Shown piece after piece: positions 1 through 9,127 of a stretch of DNA of 64,000 nt. Numbering within the stretch: the first letter of the stretch is position 1; each line of letters begins with the position of its first letter. The stretch spans positions 169,966-233,965 of the forward strand of contig NZ_BMSA01000015.1 in the NCBI RefSeq assembly GCF_014648915.1, given 5' to 3'. The position numbers and the translations under genes were made by a program. This stretch comes from Streptomyces phaeofaciens. Lineage in GTDB: Bacteria > Actinomycetota > Actinomycetes > Streptomycetales > Streptomycetaceae. Below the pieces are notes generated by a model. That model worked only from the letters and a program-made list of their open reading frames with translations, made no database searches and was not told the origin of the DNA.

Positions 1-313
1 GGAAGGGGCCGAGGACCGTCGGCTCGGTCACGTCCCCGTGCCCGTGGCTGTTGATCGTCTCGACGAGCATGGAGACACCGAGCACGTCCGACAGCAGGAC
101 GAACTCCTGCCGGGTGTCCGAGCACATCCGGCCGGTCGCCGTGAGGAAGCCGACGGCGCGCTCCCACTCCGCCATGGTCGGCTCCGTCTCCCGGACGAAG
201 GCGTGCAGATGGCGGGTGAGGGCGGTGAGCAGCTCGCGCAGCCGGGGGTCGGCCGCGCCCTGGAGGCTGTCGACGACGGCCTCGGTGAGGTGGGTGGTGG
301 ATTCGGTGGTCAC
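1..313 (-). CDS. Intradiol ring-cleavage dioxygenase, N-terminal part (cut by window edge)
   Basis: Only the first 104 residues are in the window; the gene runs off the left edge. The visible part matches the helical N-terminal dimerisation domain of catechol/hydroxyquinol 1,2-dioxygenases, with the family-like runs EWERAVGFLTATG and RQEFVLLSDVLGVSMLVE and the ending TEPTVLGPF that leads into the catalytic domain. Start is GTG at 313, preceded by GGAAGGA. The Fe(III) ligands (two Tyr, two His) lie outside the window, so activity cannot be judged. It may belong to catabolism rather than to the neighbouring cluster, because a strong terminator-like hairpin separates them. Confidence 0.8.
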   Translation of the reverse strand, partial: MTTESTTHLTEAVVDSLQGAADPRLRELLTALTRHLHAFVRETEPTMAEWERAVGFLTATGRMCSDTRQEFVLLSDVLGVSMLVETINSHGHGDVTEPTVLGPF

Positions 314-398
314 GTCCGGAAGTCCTTCCCGTCGGACATGTCCGAGAATCCGGCGCACCGCCCCGGTCGGCAAGCGCTCGGCCCCCTTCGTGCCGCGC

Positions 399-432
399 GG
401 GGACGGGCCGGTCCCGGACCCGGCCCGTCCCC
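399..432 (-). terminator. Hairpin terminator after the isoprenoid operon
   Basis: A perfect 13-bp inverted repeat, GGGGACGGGCCGG (399-411) with CCGGCCCGTCCCC (420-432), has an 8-nt loop. It lies 29 bp past the stop of the last gene of the leftward operon. There is no U-tract, which is usual for Streptomyces terminators. Confidence 0.7.
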
Positions 433-460
433 GGGGGCCGCGTCCGGGGCCCGGGGACGC

Positions 461-1114
461 CTACTTCTGCGGCGCCTCGCCCACGGCGACGTACACCCAG
501 CCGCCGTACCGGGTCAGCATGCGGTGGCGGGCCGCGCCCTCCTGGACCGGCTCCCACGGGTGCCGCTGGACCATGCTGACGTCGCCGCCGAACGGGGCGA
601 TCATCGGGCCCAGCGCGGGGATGAGCCGGTCCGGCCACCAGCGCGGCAGCCGGTAGTCGAGCACCACCCAGCGCCCGCCCGGGTCCAGCGCCTCGTACCC
701 CCGCTCGACGATCTTGGCGTACTCGCCGATGAGGGTCAGGGAGAAGCAGGCGATGATCCCGCGGACGTTCTCCGGATACTGATACGTCGTCAGGTCGCCC
801 TGGACGAGCGAGACCTGGGAGAGACCGGCCCGCCTCACCCGGTCCTCCGCCTGTTCCAGCATGGCGTCGGTGAGGTCCACGCCGATCACCCGGCCGGTCG
901 GTCCCACCGCCTCGGCGAGCAGGGGGAGGTTGTGGCCGGTGCCGCAGCCGGCGTCGACGACGGTGTCGCCGGGGCGCAGGGCGAGCTGCTCCAGGGCCAG
1001 GTGCTTGTAGGCCATCGTGCGCTGGCCGATGAGGTAGAGACGGTTGGAGGTGACGTCGTACCGCTTGGCCCGCTTGCGGTAGACCTCCACCATGCGCTGG
1101 GACTCGGTGGTCAT
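461..1114 (-). CDS. SAM-dependent class I methyltransferase (UbiE/PmtA-like)
   Basis: 217 residues. The SAM-binding motif I is VDAGCGTG at residues 53-60, followed by an acidic residue at the end of strand beta2 (GVDLTDAM) and a GGRWVVLDYRLP post-motif. It resembles UbiE-type C/O-methyltransferases and the small methyltransferases that methylate lipid head groups. The ATG overlaps the stop of the upstream FAD oxidoreductase (ATGA), so the two are translationally coupled. It is the last gene of the leftward isoprenoid operon and most simply acts late, on the prenylated product. The substrate is not predictable; O-, N- or C-methylation are all possible. Confidence 0.85.
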   Translation of the reverse strand: MTTESQRMVEVYRKRAKRYDVTSNRLYLIGQRTMAYKHLALEQLALRPGDTVVDAGCGTGHNLPLLAEAVGPTGRVIGVDLTDAMLEQAEDRVRRAGLSQVSLVQGDLTTYQYPENVRGIIACFSLTLIGEYAKIVERGYEALDPGGRWVVLDYRLPRWWPDRLIPALGPMIAPFGGDVSMVQRHPWEPVQEGAARHRMLTRYGGWVYVAVGEAPQK

Positions 1115-2559
1115 GGGCGTTCCTCGGGGAGGCGGGCCCCGCCGGCGCGGCCGGGGGGCGAGGTGGTCGGGGACGGCGCGTTCCGCGGACCGCGCAGCAC
1201 CGAGGCGAGCACCCTCGGCCGGAGCACGACCTGGGGCGGGGCCAGCAGGTGGGTCATGTCGAACAGGGCCGTGGCCACGGTCCGGTCGGTGGTCGCCACC
1301 TTCAGCAGCCGGTCGGTGTAGCGCTTGCCGAGCCGTGCGGCGAGCGGCAGCGGGCCGTCGGCGGCGCCCGGGTACGCCAGGTCGGCGTTGCCCGACAGCA
1401 TCCACGCGGCGTCCACGCAGCGGGCGATCCGCTTGCGCAGGGGGCTCGTGAGGCCGACCGGGATCCGGCCGGTGCCGCGGGTCCCGGCGCGTTCCAGGGC
1501 CCGGCGCAGGACGAGCGCGCTCATGCCCGCGACGGAGATGCCCTGCCCGTACGCCGGGTTGAAGGCGCCGACGGCGTCGCCGAGCACGAGGAAGCGGTCG
1601 GGCCAGCGCGTCAGCCGCTCGTAGTGGCGCCGGCGATTCTCCGTGCGGCCCGATCCGTACACCTCGCCCAGGGGTTTCGCGTCGCGGATCGCGTCGTACA
1701 GGACGGTGCTGCGCAGGCGCTTGGCGAAGTCGACGAAGCCCGCGTGGTCGAGCGGCGGCCGTTCGCCGCCGAGGCCGGCCACGGAGACCATCCAGCGGTC
1801 GTTCTCGATGGGGTTGAGGATCCCGGAGCGGGGCTCCTCGGGGGTGGACTGGAGCAGGACGCACTTCCAGTCGGCGGTGTGGCCGGGCGGGGGTTCGAAG
1901 ACACAGGTGGCATAGGCGCAGCCGGCGTCCACGACGGTCTCCTCGGGAGCGCCGTAGCCGAGGCTCTGGAGCCAGGCCGGGGCGCGGGAGCCGCGCCCGG
2001 TGGCGTCCACGACGAGGTCGGCCTCCCGCTCGTAGGGCTCTCCCCAGCCGGTGCGGGCCGAGGAGTCCCGGTCGCGGAGCAGCACCCCGCGGACGGTGTC
2101 GCCCGCTCCGGCGACGAGTCCGACCGCCTCCGACTCCTCGCGGATCTCCACACCGGCCAGCTCGCGCAGCCGGCGGCGCACGGCCCAGTCGAGCAGGTCG
2201 CGGGAGCCGGACAGGACCACGTGGCGGCTGTCGAAGCGGTCCACCCAGCCGCCCGCCACCAGGAGCAGCATGTCCTGCGGCATCCGGACCTCGACCATGC
2301 CGAGGTCGCGGAGTTCGCCGAGCAGCCCGGGGAAGAGCAGCTCGAGGGAGCGCTGGCCGGCGCCCAGCAGATTGTGGGTGTGCCGGGCCTGGGGCACGCC
2401 CCGTCGCCAGCGCGGCTCGTCGGGGTAGCGGTCGCGCTCCACGAGCGTGACCCGGTCCACGTGCGGGGCCAGCGCGGCCGCCGCGCAGAGTCCGGCGAGG
2501 CTGCCGCCCAGCACCACGGCGTGGCTGCCGCCGTGCGTGCGGGCACCGAGGTCGGTCAT
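1111..2559 (-). CDS. FAD-dependent oxidoreductase (geranylgeranyl reductase / prenyl epoxidase type)
   Basis: 482 residues. Rossmann FAD motif GGSLAG at residues 18-23, DATGRGS at 185-191 and the second FAD motif GDAVGAFNP at 327-335 place it in the GGR/UbiH/squalene-epoxidase-like flavoenzymes. In isoprenoid clusters this fold either saturates prenyl double bonds (geranylgeranyl reductase) or epoxidises the terminal olefin before cyclisation; the sequence alone does not decide. The start at 2559 is preceded by GAGAGGAAGGGG. An in-frame ATG at 2583 would overlap the upstream hydrolase gene and is less likely. The gene is coupled to the downstream methyltransferase by a 4-nt overlap. Confidence 0.8.
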   Translation of the reverse strand: MTDLGARTHGGSHAVVLGGSLAGLCAAAALAPHVDRVTLVERDRYPDEPRWRRGVPQARHTHNLLGAGQRSLELLFPGLLGELRDLGMVEVRMPQDMLLLVAGGWVDRFDSRHVVLSGSRDLLDWAVRRRLRELAGVEIREESEAVGLVAGAGDTVRGVLLRDRDSSARTGWGEPYEREADLVVDATGRGSRAPAWLQSLGYGAPEETVVDAGCAYATCVFEPPPGHTADWKCVLLQSTPEEPRSGILNPIENDRWMVSVAGLGGERPPLDHAGFVDFAKRLRSTVLYDAIRDAKPLGEVYGSGRTENRRRHYERLTRWPDRFLVLGDAVGAFNPAYGQGISVAGMSALVLRRALERAGTRGTGRIPVGLTSPLRKRIARCVDAAWMLSGNADLAYPGAADGPLPLAARLGKRYTDRLLKVATTDRTVATALFDMTHLLAPPQVVLRPRVLASVLRGPRNAPSPTTSPPGRAGGARLPEERP

Positions 2560-2575
2560 GTCCTGCCCCTTCCTC

Positions 2576-3511
2576 TCACTCATGGGCCGGGCCGCGGCGG
2601 GCGAGCCACTCGTGAGCGGCGGCGTACCAGCTCGGCGCAGTGCGGTGGACGTTGAGGGAGTGGGCGGCGTCGGGGACGACGAACGCCTCCAGGTCGGTGG
2701 TGCCGGTGTAGAACTTCCGCTCGTGGGCGACGACGGACGCGGCGTCCTCGGTGGAGACGTCACCGCCGCCGAACAGCCGGTCCTCCTTCCCGACCACCAG
2801 CAGGACGGGCACCTGCACCTGGGCGGCCACCTCCGGCTGGTAGATGGCGTCCAGGGTGAAGCCCTCCCCTGCCGTCACGGTCGACTTGGTGTCCTCGTGG
2901 TAGGCGGACAGGTCGGGGTCCATGCCGGCCGGGTGTTCGTACAGGGCGGCGCGGCGGCCGGGCAGGGTGGTCAGGTAGTTCTCCGGCGGCTGCGACGGGG
3001 CGAGAGTTGCGTCGGCGGAGGCCGGGTAGAGGGCCGGTATCGCCTCCGGGTAGAGCGGGCCGAGGGCGTGCAGCAGGCCCGTGACGATCAGGGCGTCCAG
3101 GTCGTGGTGGCGGGCGGCCTCGATCAGGGCGACGCCGGAGCCGAGCGAGTGCCCGACGGCGACCACGTGGCGGAAGGCGGGGCGGCCCGGGGCGCCCTCG
3201 CGCAGGGCGGTCACGACCTGGTGCACGGCCTCGACGTTGCTCTCCACCGTGACCTGTTCGGCGGGCGGATGCTCGCTCGCGCCGGTGCCGGGGCGGTCCA
3301 GGGCGAGGACGGCGTAGCCCTCGCCGACGGCGTGCCGGGTGTAGTCGAGGGCTCCGGGAGCGGTCCAGTAGCGGCGGTCGTAGGTGAGCCCCGGCAGCAG
3401 GAGCTGCACCGTGTCGGGCGGGTCACCGGCCGGGAGGAAGAGTTCCGCGCCGAGCCGCCAGGTGGTGCCGGGGGCGTGCGGAGGGGTCACGTCGAAGCTG
3501 ACGGAGCTCAT
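2576..3511 (-). CDS. Alpha/beta hydrolase
   Basis: 311 residues with the nucleophile elbow GHSLGSG at 120-126 (Ser122). An acid is likely in the GKEDRLF loop and a histidine in the C-terminal DAAHSLNVH segment, so the triad looks complete. No signal peptide is visible, so it should be cytoplasmic. It lies between ispG and the FAD oxidoreductase in the same transcription unit. Roles consistent with the context are ester, thioester or epoxide hydrolysis on an intermediate. I cannot assign a substrate. Confidence 0.8.
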   Translation of the reverse strand: MSSVSFDVTPPHAPGTTWRLGAELFLPAGDPPDTVQLLLPGLTYDRRYWTAPGALDYTRHAVGEGYAVLALDRPGTGASEHPPAEQVTVESNVEAVHQVVTALREGAPGRPAFRHVVAVGHSLGSGVALIEAARHHDLDALIVTGLLHALGPLYPEAIPALYPASADATLAPSQPPENYLTTLPGRRAALYEHPAGMDPDLSAYHEDTKSTVTAGEGFTLDAIYQPEVAAQVQVPVLLVVGKEDRLFGGGDVSTEDAASVVAHERKFYTGTTDLEAFVVPDAAHSLNVHRTAPSWYAAAHEWLARRGPAHE

Positions 3512-3557
3512 ACGAATTGCGCCCTTCTGCTGTGCTGGGTTGGCTGCCGCGGCGGCG

Positions 3558-4715
3558 TCACAGGACGGTGACGTCCGGTTCTCCGGACGGGGTGCCGTCG
3601 GCCTGCATCTGCTCGGCGATCTTCATGGCTTCCTCGATGAGGGTCTCGACGATCTTGGACTCGGGGACGGTCTTGATGACCTCGCCCTTGACGAAGATCT
3701 GGCCCTTGCCGTTGCCGGAGGCGACGCCGAGGTCGGCCTCGCGGGCCTCGCCGGGACCGTTGACCACGCAGCCCATGACGGCGACGCGCAGCGGCACCTC
3801 CATGCCGTCGAGCCCGGCCAGCACCTGGTCGGCGAGCTTGTACACGTCGACCTGGGCGCGGCCGCAGGACGGGCAGGAGACGATCTCCAGGCGGCGCTGC
3901 CGGAGGTTCAGCGACTCCAGGATCTGGATGCCGACCTTGACCTCCTCGACGGGCGGGGCCGACAGGGAGACCCGGATGGTGTCGCCGATCCCGTCGGCGA
4001 GCAGCGCGCCGAAGGCCACCGCCGACTTGATCGTGCCCTGGAAGACGGGTCCGGCCTCCGTCACGCCCAGGTGGAGGGGGTAGTCGCACTGGGCGGCGAG
4101 CTGCCGGTAGGCGTCGACCATGACGACGGGGTCGTTGTGCTTCACCGAGATCTTGATGTCCCGGAAGCCGTGCTCCTCGAACAGCGAGCACTCCCACAGG
4201 GCCGACTCCACCAGTGCCTCGGGGGTGGCCCTGCCGTATTTCTTCAGGAGCCGCTGGTCGAGGGAGCCGGCATTGACGCCGATCCGGATCGGTATGCCCG
4301 CGTCGGCGGCGGCCTTCGCGATCTCCTTGACCTTGTCGTCGAAGCGTTTGATGTTGCCGGGGTTGACCCGCACGGCCGCGCAGCCGGCGTCGATGGCGGC
4401 GAAGACGTACTTGGGCTGGAAGTGGATGTCGGCGATCACCGGGATCTTCGACTTCCGGGCGATCTGCGGCAGGGCGTCCGCGTCGTCCTGGGAGGGGCAG
4501 GCGACCCGGACGATCTGGCAGCCGGACGCGGTGAGCTGCGCGATCTGCTGGAGCGTCGCGTCCACGTCGGCGGTGAGGGTCGTGGTCATGGACTGCACGG
4601 ACACCGGCGCGTCCCCGCCGACCGCCACGGAGCCCACCCGGATCTGCCGTGAGGCGCGGCGGGGGGCGAGCCGGGCGGGGACGGCGGGCATGCCGAGTGC
4701 GACGGACGCGGTCAT
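3558..4715 (-). CDS. ispG: 4-hydroxy-3-methylbut-2-enyl diphosphate synthase (IspG/GcpE)
   Basis: 385 residues, the usual length for actinobacterial IspG. It converts MEcPP to HMBPP in the MEP pathway. It starts with the typical RRASRQIRVGSVAVGG strand and carries the 4Fe-4S ligands in SCPSCGRAQVD and GCVVNGPGEA. The start codon overlaps the dxs stop (TGATG). With dxs and ispH in the same operon, it looks like a pathway-specific second copy that raises IPP/DMAPP supply; the housekeeping copy would be elsewhere in the genome, which I cannot see. Confidence 0.97.
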   Translation of the reverse strand: MTASVALGMPAVPARLAPRRASRQIRVGSVAVGGDAPVSVQSMTTTLTADVDATLQQIAQLTASGCQIVRVACPSQDDADALPQIARKSKIPVIADIHFQPKYVFAAIDAGCAAVRVNPGNIKRFDDKVKEIAKAAADAGIPIRIGVNAGSLDQRLLKKYGRATPEALVESALWECSLFEEHGFRDIKISVKHNDPVVMVDAYRQLAAQCDYPLHLGVTEAGPVFQGTIKSAVAFGALLADGIGDTIRVSLSAPPVEEVKVGIQILESLNLRQRRLEIVSCPSCGRAQVDVYKLADQVLAGLDGMEVPLRVAVMGCVVNGPGEAREADLGVASGNGKGQIFVKGEVIKTVPESKIVETLIEEAMKIAEQMQADGTPSGEPDVTVL

Positions 4716-6628
4716 CACACCGCTCCCTTCAGTGGGGGCCGTCCGGTGGCCTCGGCCACCGCTTCCGCGACCTGTGCGGCGATGCCCTCGCTCGTCAGGC
4801 CGCACTCCCGGAGCAGTTCGGCGCGGGAGGCGTGCTCCAGGAACCCGGTGGGCACCCCGAGCGTGCGCAGGGCGCGGGGGACGACCCGGGCGTCCCGCAG
4901 CGCCGACGCCAGCGTCTGTCCGACACCGCCGGTGCGCAGGCCGTCCTCGGCCGTCACCACGGTGTCGAAGCGGGCGGCCAGGTCCACCAGCGCCCGGGGG
5001 ACGGGCTTCACCCAGCCGGGGTCGACGACCGTGCAGCCGATGCCCTGCCCGGCGAGCAGGCGGGCGGCCTCCGCACAGGCGCCGCCCAGCGCGCCGACCG
5101 CGACGAGCAGGACGTCCTCGCCGGTGCGGGCCAGTACGTCGACGGAGGTGGTGCCGTCCGGGCCGGGGATCCGTTCCTGCGCGGGCAGGTCGGGGGCGAG
5201 GGCGCCCTTGGGGTAGCGCAGCAGGGTCGGGGCGTCCTCGGTGTCGAGCGCCTCGTCGAGCAGGCGGCGCAGGGTGGCCCGGTCGCGGGGGGCGGCGATC
5301 CGCAGGCCCGGTACGGCCTGGAGCGCGGCCAGGTCCCAGATCCCGTTGTGGGACGCCCCGTCGTCGCCGGTGATCCCGGCCCGGTCGAGGACGAAGGTCA
5401 CGGGCAGCCGGTGCAGGGCGACATCCATGAGGACCTGGTCGAACGCCCGGTTCAGGAAGGTCGCGTAGACGCACACCACCGGGTGCAGGCCTCCCATGGC
5501 CATGCCGGCCGCGCAGGTCACCGCATGCTGCTCGGCGATGCCGACGTCCACCACCCGTGCGGGCAGGGCGCGTTGCAGGGGCAGCAGGCCGGCGGGCTCC
5601 AGCATGGCGGCGGTCAGCGCGACGACGTCGGGCCGCCGTTCGGCCTGGGCGAGGAGTTCCTCGCCGAAGGCCGCCGTCCAGCTCGGTCCGCCGGCGGAGC
5701 TCGGCTGTCCGGGGGCGGGGGCGGCGCGTACGGCGTGGAAGCGGTCCCGGGTGTCCTCCTCGGCGGGCGCGTACCCGCGGCCCTTCTCGGTGATGCAGTG
5801 CACCACCACCGAGCCGCCGAAGGCCCTGGCGCGGCGCAGCGCCGCCTCGACGGCCTCGCGGTCGTGGCCGTCGACGGGCCCGAGGTACTTCAGGCCGAGA
5901 TCCTCGTAGAGCGCCTGCGGGGTGAGGAAGTCCTTGAGGCCCTTCTTCGCCCCGTGCAGGGCGCGGTAGACGGTGTCGCCGACGGCGGGGACGCCCTGGA
6001 GGGTGTACTTGGCGCGTTCCAGGAACTCCTCGTAGCCGCGCGAGGTCCGCAGTGCCGCGAGGTGCTGGGCGAGTCCGCCGACGGTCGGGGCGTAGGAGCG
6101 GGCGTTGTCGTTGATGACGACGACCAGCGGACGGCCGGGCGCGGCCGCGATGTTGTTAACGGCCTCCCAGGACATGCCGCCGGTGAGCGCGCCGTCGCCG
6201 ATCACGGCCACCACATGGCCCGGGTCGCCGCGGGTCTGGCGGGCGTGGGACAGGCCGTCGGCGTAGGACAGGGCCGTGGAGGCGTGCGAGTTCTCCACCA
6301 GGTCGTGCTCGGACTCGGCCCGGCTGGGGTATCCGGACATGCCGCCGCGGGTGCGCAGTGTGGCGAAGTCGGCGGCCCGGCCGGTGAGGAGCTTGTGCAC
6401 ATAGGCCTGGTGGCCGGTGTCCCAGACGAGGCTGTCGCGCGGGGAGTCGAAGACGCGGTGCAGGGCGAGGGTCAGCTCGACCACGCCCAGGTTGGGGCCG
6501 AGGTGACCGCCGTTGCGGGTCACCCGTTCGATGAGCAGCTCCCGGATCTCGTCGGCGAGCCGGTCGAGCTCCAGGGGGTCGAGGCCGCGCAGGTCGGCCG
6601 GAGACTTGAGGCGTTCCAGGAGTTCCAA
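4715..6628 (-). CDS. dxs: 1-deoxy-D-xylulose-5-phosphate synthase
   Basis: 637 residues. It condenses pyruvate and glyceraldehyde 3-phosphate, the committed step of the MEP pathway. Visible are the ThDP motif GDGALTGGMSWEAVNN, ENSHAS, GGHLGPNLGVVELT near the N-terminus, the pyrimidine domain DRAGITGDDGASHNG and a complete transketolase C domain. I chose the TTG at 6628: it gives an N-terminus (MELLERLKSPADLRGL) that aligns with other Dxs, and GAGGAG sits 6 nt upstream. Any longer reading lacks a sensible start. It follows the small unknown gene by 2 bp and overlaps ispG by 1 nt. Confidence 0.96.
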   Translation of the reverse strand: MELLERLKSPADLRGLDPLELDRLADEIRELLIERVTRNGGHLGPNLGVVELTLALHRVFDSPRDSLVWDTGHQAYVHKLLTGRAADFATLRTRGGMSGYPSRAESEHDLVENSHASTALSYADGLSHARQTRGDPGHVVAVIGDGALTGGMSWEAVNNIAAAPGRPLVVVINDNARSYAPTVGGLAQHLAALRTSRGYEEFLERAKYTLQGVPAVGDTVYRALHGAKKGLKDFLTPQALYEDLGLKYLGPVDGHDREAVEAALRRARAFGGSVVVHCITEKGRGYAPAEEDTRDRFHAVRAAPAPGQPSSAGGPSWTAAFGEELLAQAERRPDVVALTAAMLEPAGLLPLQRALPARVVDVGIAEQHAVTCAAGMAMGGLHPVVCVYATFLNRAFDQVLMDVALHRLPVTFVLDRAGITGDDGASHNGIWDLAALQAVPGLRIAAPRDRATLRRLLDEALDTEDAPTLLRYPKGALAPDLPAQERIPGPDGTTSVDVLARTGEDVLLVAVGALGGACAEAARLLAGQGIGCTVVDPGWVKPVPRALVDLAARFDTVVTAEDGLRTGGVGQTLASALRDARVVPRALRTLGVPTGFLEHASRAELLRECGLTSEGIAAQVAEAVAEATGRPPLKGAV

Positions 6629-6630
6629 GG

Positions 6631-7077
6631 TCAGCTCCTCGTTCCCACGGGCCGGTCGGCGCGGACGTCCGCCGTGATCTGCCGGAAGGACACCGGCGTC
6701 TCGGGACGCAGGTCCAGGTCGGGTCCGGTCACCAGGGTGTCGACGGCGATCAGCACGTTGTAGTGGTTGGGGAAGTGGCAGGAGTCGAAGCCGAGCACGG
6801 TGCCCGCGCGACGGCCGTCGACCCACACCTCGTCGCCCCGGTCGATCACGCCGGCGCCCTGGATCTCGGCGAAGCCGAGGAAGCCGACCCGGTCGACGCG
6901 GGCTCCGGGCGGACTGCCGGCCTGGTCGGTGGTGACCAGTTCGTGCACCTCGCCGGCGCGGACGCAGCGGCTGGTGAACTCCTCCAGCCGCATGCCCCGG
7001 TCGTCCCGGCGGTGGGTCAGCACCTTGACGACGGTGGCGTGCACGGCGCGTTTGGCGCCGTCCTCGCGCGGGTTCAC
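6631..7077 (-). CDS. Small protein of unknown function (resembles DUF6917-type)
   Basis: 148 residues with a GTG start that overlaps the stop of the upstream Gfo/Idh gene (GTGA) and a stop 2 bp before dxs, so it is inside the operon. The sequence reads as a compact all-beta, soluble protein (GFLGFAEIQGAGVIDRGDEVWVDG, then VLGFDSCHFPNHYNVL split across two strands). I recall similar uncharacterised proteins annotated DUF6917 but cannot confirm this. A conserved-looking Cys-His pair (DSCHFPNHYN) could be catalytic or bind metal. No function should be assigned. Confidence 0.75.
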   Translation of the reverse strand: MNPREDGAKRAVHATVVKVLTHRRDDRGMRLEEFTSRCVRAGEVHELVTTDQAGSPPGARVDRVGFLGFAEIQGAGVIDRGDEVWVDGRRAGTVLGFDSCHFPNHYNVLIAVDTLVTGPDLDLRPETPVSFRQITADVRADRPVGTRS

Positions 7078-8000
7078 CGGACGGCTCCTTCCGCGCGGTA
7101 GACCGCGTCGACGAGTTCGAGGGCGGCGAGTCCGTCGCCGGCGGCGTCCCGTCCGGCGCGCAGCCGGGTGTCGAAGTCGGTGAGGACGCCGACGTACTCG
7201 TGCCAGAGCGAGCCCTTGAACTCGGGGTGTCCGGCGAGCATGTCGGCGAACAGCCGGGTGCCGTCGGCGAGTTCGACGCTGACGTCCTTGACCTCCCCGT
7301 CGTAGGACCAGTCCAGCTCGACCCGGGCGGTGACGCCGAGCGTCGAGCGCAGGGCGACGGCGGCCCGGCGGTCGGTGCCCAGCTCGTCGCGGTGGACGTC
7401 GGCCCCGGTCAGTTCGACGTCGCCGAGGAACAGCCGTACCAGGTCGAAGGCGTTGGGGCCGTTGTCGGCCACGCAGCCGCCGCCGCAGCGGTCGGCGTCC
7501 AGGTACCAGCGGTCGCTGCCGGCGTGGTCCTCGATGCGTTCCAGGTAGCGGACGGTGAGGGAGCGCACGGGGGCGTCGGCGGCGGCGACCTCCTCCAGCA
7601 GCCGCAGGACGGCGGAGTTGTAGCGGCGGTGGAAGGAGGTGAAGAGGGTGACGCCTTGCTCCCGGGCCAGCGCGGCGAGGGCGCGGCCGTCCTCGACGCG
7701 GGTGGCGAGCGGCTTCTCCACGCACACCGCGAGCCCCGCGGCGAGGGCGTCGCCGCACACCGCGGCGTGCGCGTCGTTGGGGACGTTCACGACGACGGCG
7801 TCCACGGCGGCGTCGGCCAGCAGTTCGGCGTGGCCGGTGTAGCACTTGGCGATGTCGTGGAACGGCTCCAGGGCGGCGGGGCGCAGATCGCACACGGCGG
7901 CGAGGTCGACGCCGGGCAGCCGGTCGAAGGCGGCGACGTAGAACTTCGAGATGACACCGAGGCCGATGAGGCCGACCCGGGTCCGCGCGGGCCGGGTCAT
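7074..8000 (-). CDS. Gfo/Idh/MocA-family NAD(P)-dependent oxidoreductase
   Basis: 308 residues. N-terminal nucleotide-binding motif GLIGLGVIS near residues 10-18 and the family signature CVEKPLA, whose Lys is the usual catalytic base. Family members oxidise or reduce a sugar or cyclitol hydroxyl, for example myo-inositol or UDP-GlcNAcA C3. Its ATG overlaps the stop of the Ldh_2 gene. Together with the two DegT aminotransferases it is a plausible ketone-forming step before transamination. The substrate is not determined. Confidence 0.9.
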   Translation of the reverse strand: MTRPARTRVGLIGLGVISKFYVAAFDRLPGVDLAAVCDLRPAALEPFHDIAKCYTGHAELLADAAVDAVVVNVPNDAHAAVCGDALAAGLAVCVEKPLATRVEDGRALAALAREQGVTLFTSFHRRYNSAVLRLLEEVAAADAPVRSLTVRYLERIEDHAGSDRWYLDADRCGGGCVADNGPNAFDLVRLFLGDVELTGADVHRDELGTDRRAAVALRSTLGVTARVELDWSYDGEVKDVSVELADGTRLFADMLAGHPEFKGSLWHEYVGVLTDFDTRLRAGRDAAGDGLAALELVDAVYRAEGAVR

Positions 8001-9127
8001 CGGGCCACCGCCTCGGGGAACGCGAGGCCCCGTTCGGCGGCCAGGGCGGTCAGTTCGGTGTGCTGGGCGGCGGACAGCGGTACCCCGTGTTCCCGGCGCC
8101 GCGCGGCGGTCAGCTCCTCGGGCCGGCCGGGGTAGCTCACCGGTCGGGCCGGGTCGAGGGGCGGGCAGTCCAGGAGCGTCCCGAAGAGGCCGTCGGCCTC
8201 GGCGAGGAAGTCGCCTCCGGCGCGCAGCGCGCCGGGGGCCAGGACCAGGGCGGTGAGGCCGATGTCGTCGTCCCGTCCGGAGGGCCGCCCGTCGCCGGTC
8301 AGGGCCTCCGGGGCGGGGCCGAGTCCCGCGCCGGGCACCAGCGCGGCCAGCACCTCGACCATCAGGCCGAGTCCGTAGCCCTTGAAGGCGCCGGTGGCGG
8401 GGTCGCCGCCGAGCCAGCGCAGGAAGCCCTCGCCGGTGTCCAGGGCCCCGGGATCGGTCACCGGGCGGCCCTCGGCGTCCTCGAGCCAGCCCTGCGGTAT
8501 CGGCTCCCCGGCGCGGGCGGCGGCGCGCACCTTGCCGGTGGGCACCACGGTGGTGCTCATGTCGAGGACGTACGGCGGGCGGTCGCCGGCGGGTGCGGCG
8601 ACGCTGAACGGGTTGGTGCCGAGCAGTGCGGCCCGGCCGCCCGGCGGGCGGGCGATGCGCTGCCGGCCGCAGTTGGAGGCGAGGACGGCGACCATGCCGC
8701 GCCGGGCGATCCGGGCCGTGTGGTAGCCGGCGCAGCCGAAGTGGGTGGCGTCGCGCATGGTCACCAGGGCGACGCCGGTCTGCGCCGCGCGGTCGGCGGC
8801 CAGTTCCAGCGCCTCGGTGGCCGCCCACAGCCCGAGGGAGCGGCGTCCGTCGAGGAGGACGGCGGCACCGGTGTCGGTGATCTTCTCCGGTTCGGCGCCG
8901 GCGTCGATACGGCCCTCGTCGAGGGCGGGCAGGTACAGCCGGGTGAGGTTGGCGAGGCCGTGCGAGGTGAGCCCGGTGAGGTCGCCGTGGACCAGCGCCT
9001 CGGCGGCCGTGCGGGCGCGTTCCCGCGGCACCCCTCGGTCGGCGAAGGCCTCGGCGGTGAAGGCCACGAGGGCGTCGTGGGAGACGGTCACCCCGTCGTG
9101 CGGCGGGGCGTCGGTCGACTGGGTCAC
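7997..9127 (-). CDS. Malate/L-lactate dehydrogenase family (Ldh_2) oxidoreductase
   Basis: 376 residues with a GTG start that overlaps the M20 gene stop (GTGA). Hallmarks of the Ldh_2 fold are present: SHGLANLTRLYLP, DATHFGCAGYHT and LLGTNPFSVAAPAG. Relatives reduce alpha-keto acids or cyclic imines with NAD(P)H (malate, ureidoglycolate, 2,3-diketo-gulonate, piperideine-2-carboxylate). In this operon it probably acts on a keto-acid or imine intermediate of the polar head group. No closer call is justified. Confidence 0.85.
   Translation of the reverse strand: MTQSTDAPPHDGVTVSHDALVAFTAEAFADRGVPRERARTAAEALVHGDLTGLTSHGLANLTRLYLPALDEGRIDAGAEPEKITDTGAAVLLDGRRSLGLWAATEALELAADRAAQTGVALVTMRDATHFGCAGYHTARIARRGMVAVLASNCGRQRIARPPGGRAALLGTNPFSVAAPAGDRPPYVLDMSTTVVPTGKVRAAARAGEPIPQGWLEDAEGRPVTDPGALDTGEGFLRWLGGDPATGAFKGYGLGLMVEVLAALVPGAGLGPAPEALTGDGRPSGRDDDIGLTALVLAPGALRAGGDFLAEADGLFGTLLDCPPLDPARPVSYPGRPEELTAARRREHGVPLSAAQHTELTALAAERGLAFPEAVAR

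Noticed and set aside
1..313. Intradiol dioxygenase as part of the isoprenoid cluster
   Set aside because: A 13-bp terminator hairpin separates it from the last operon gene, and its partners lie outside the window.
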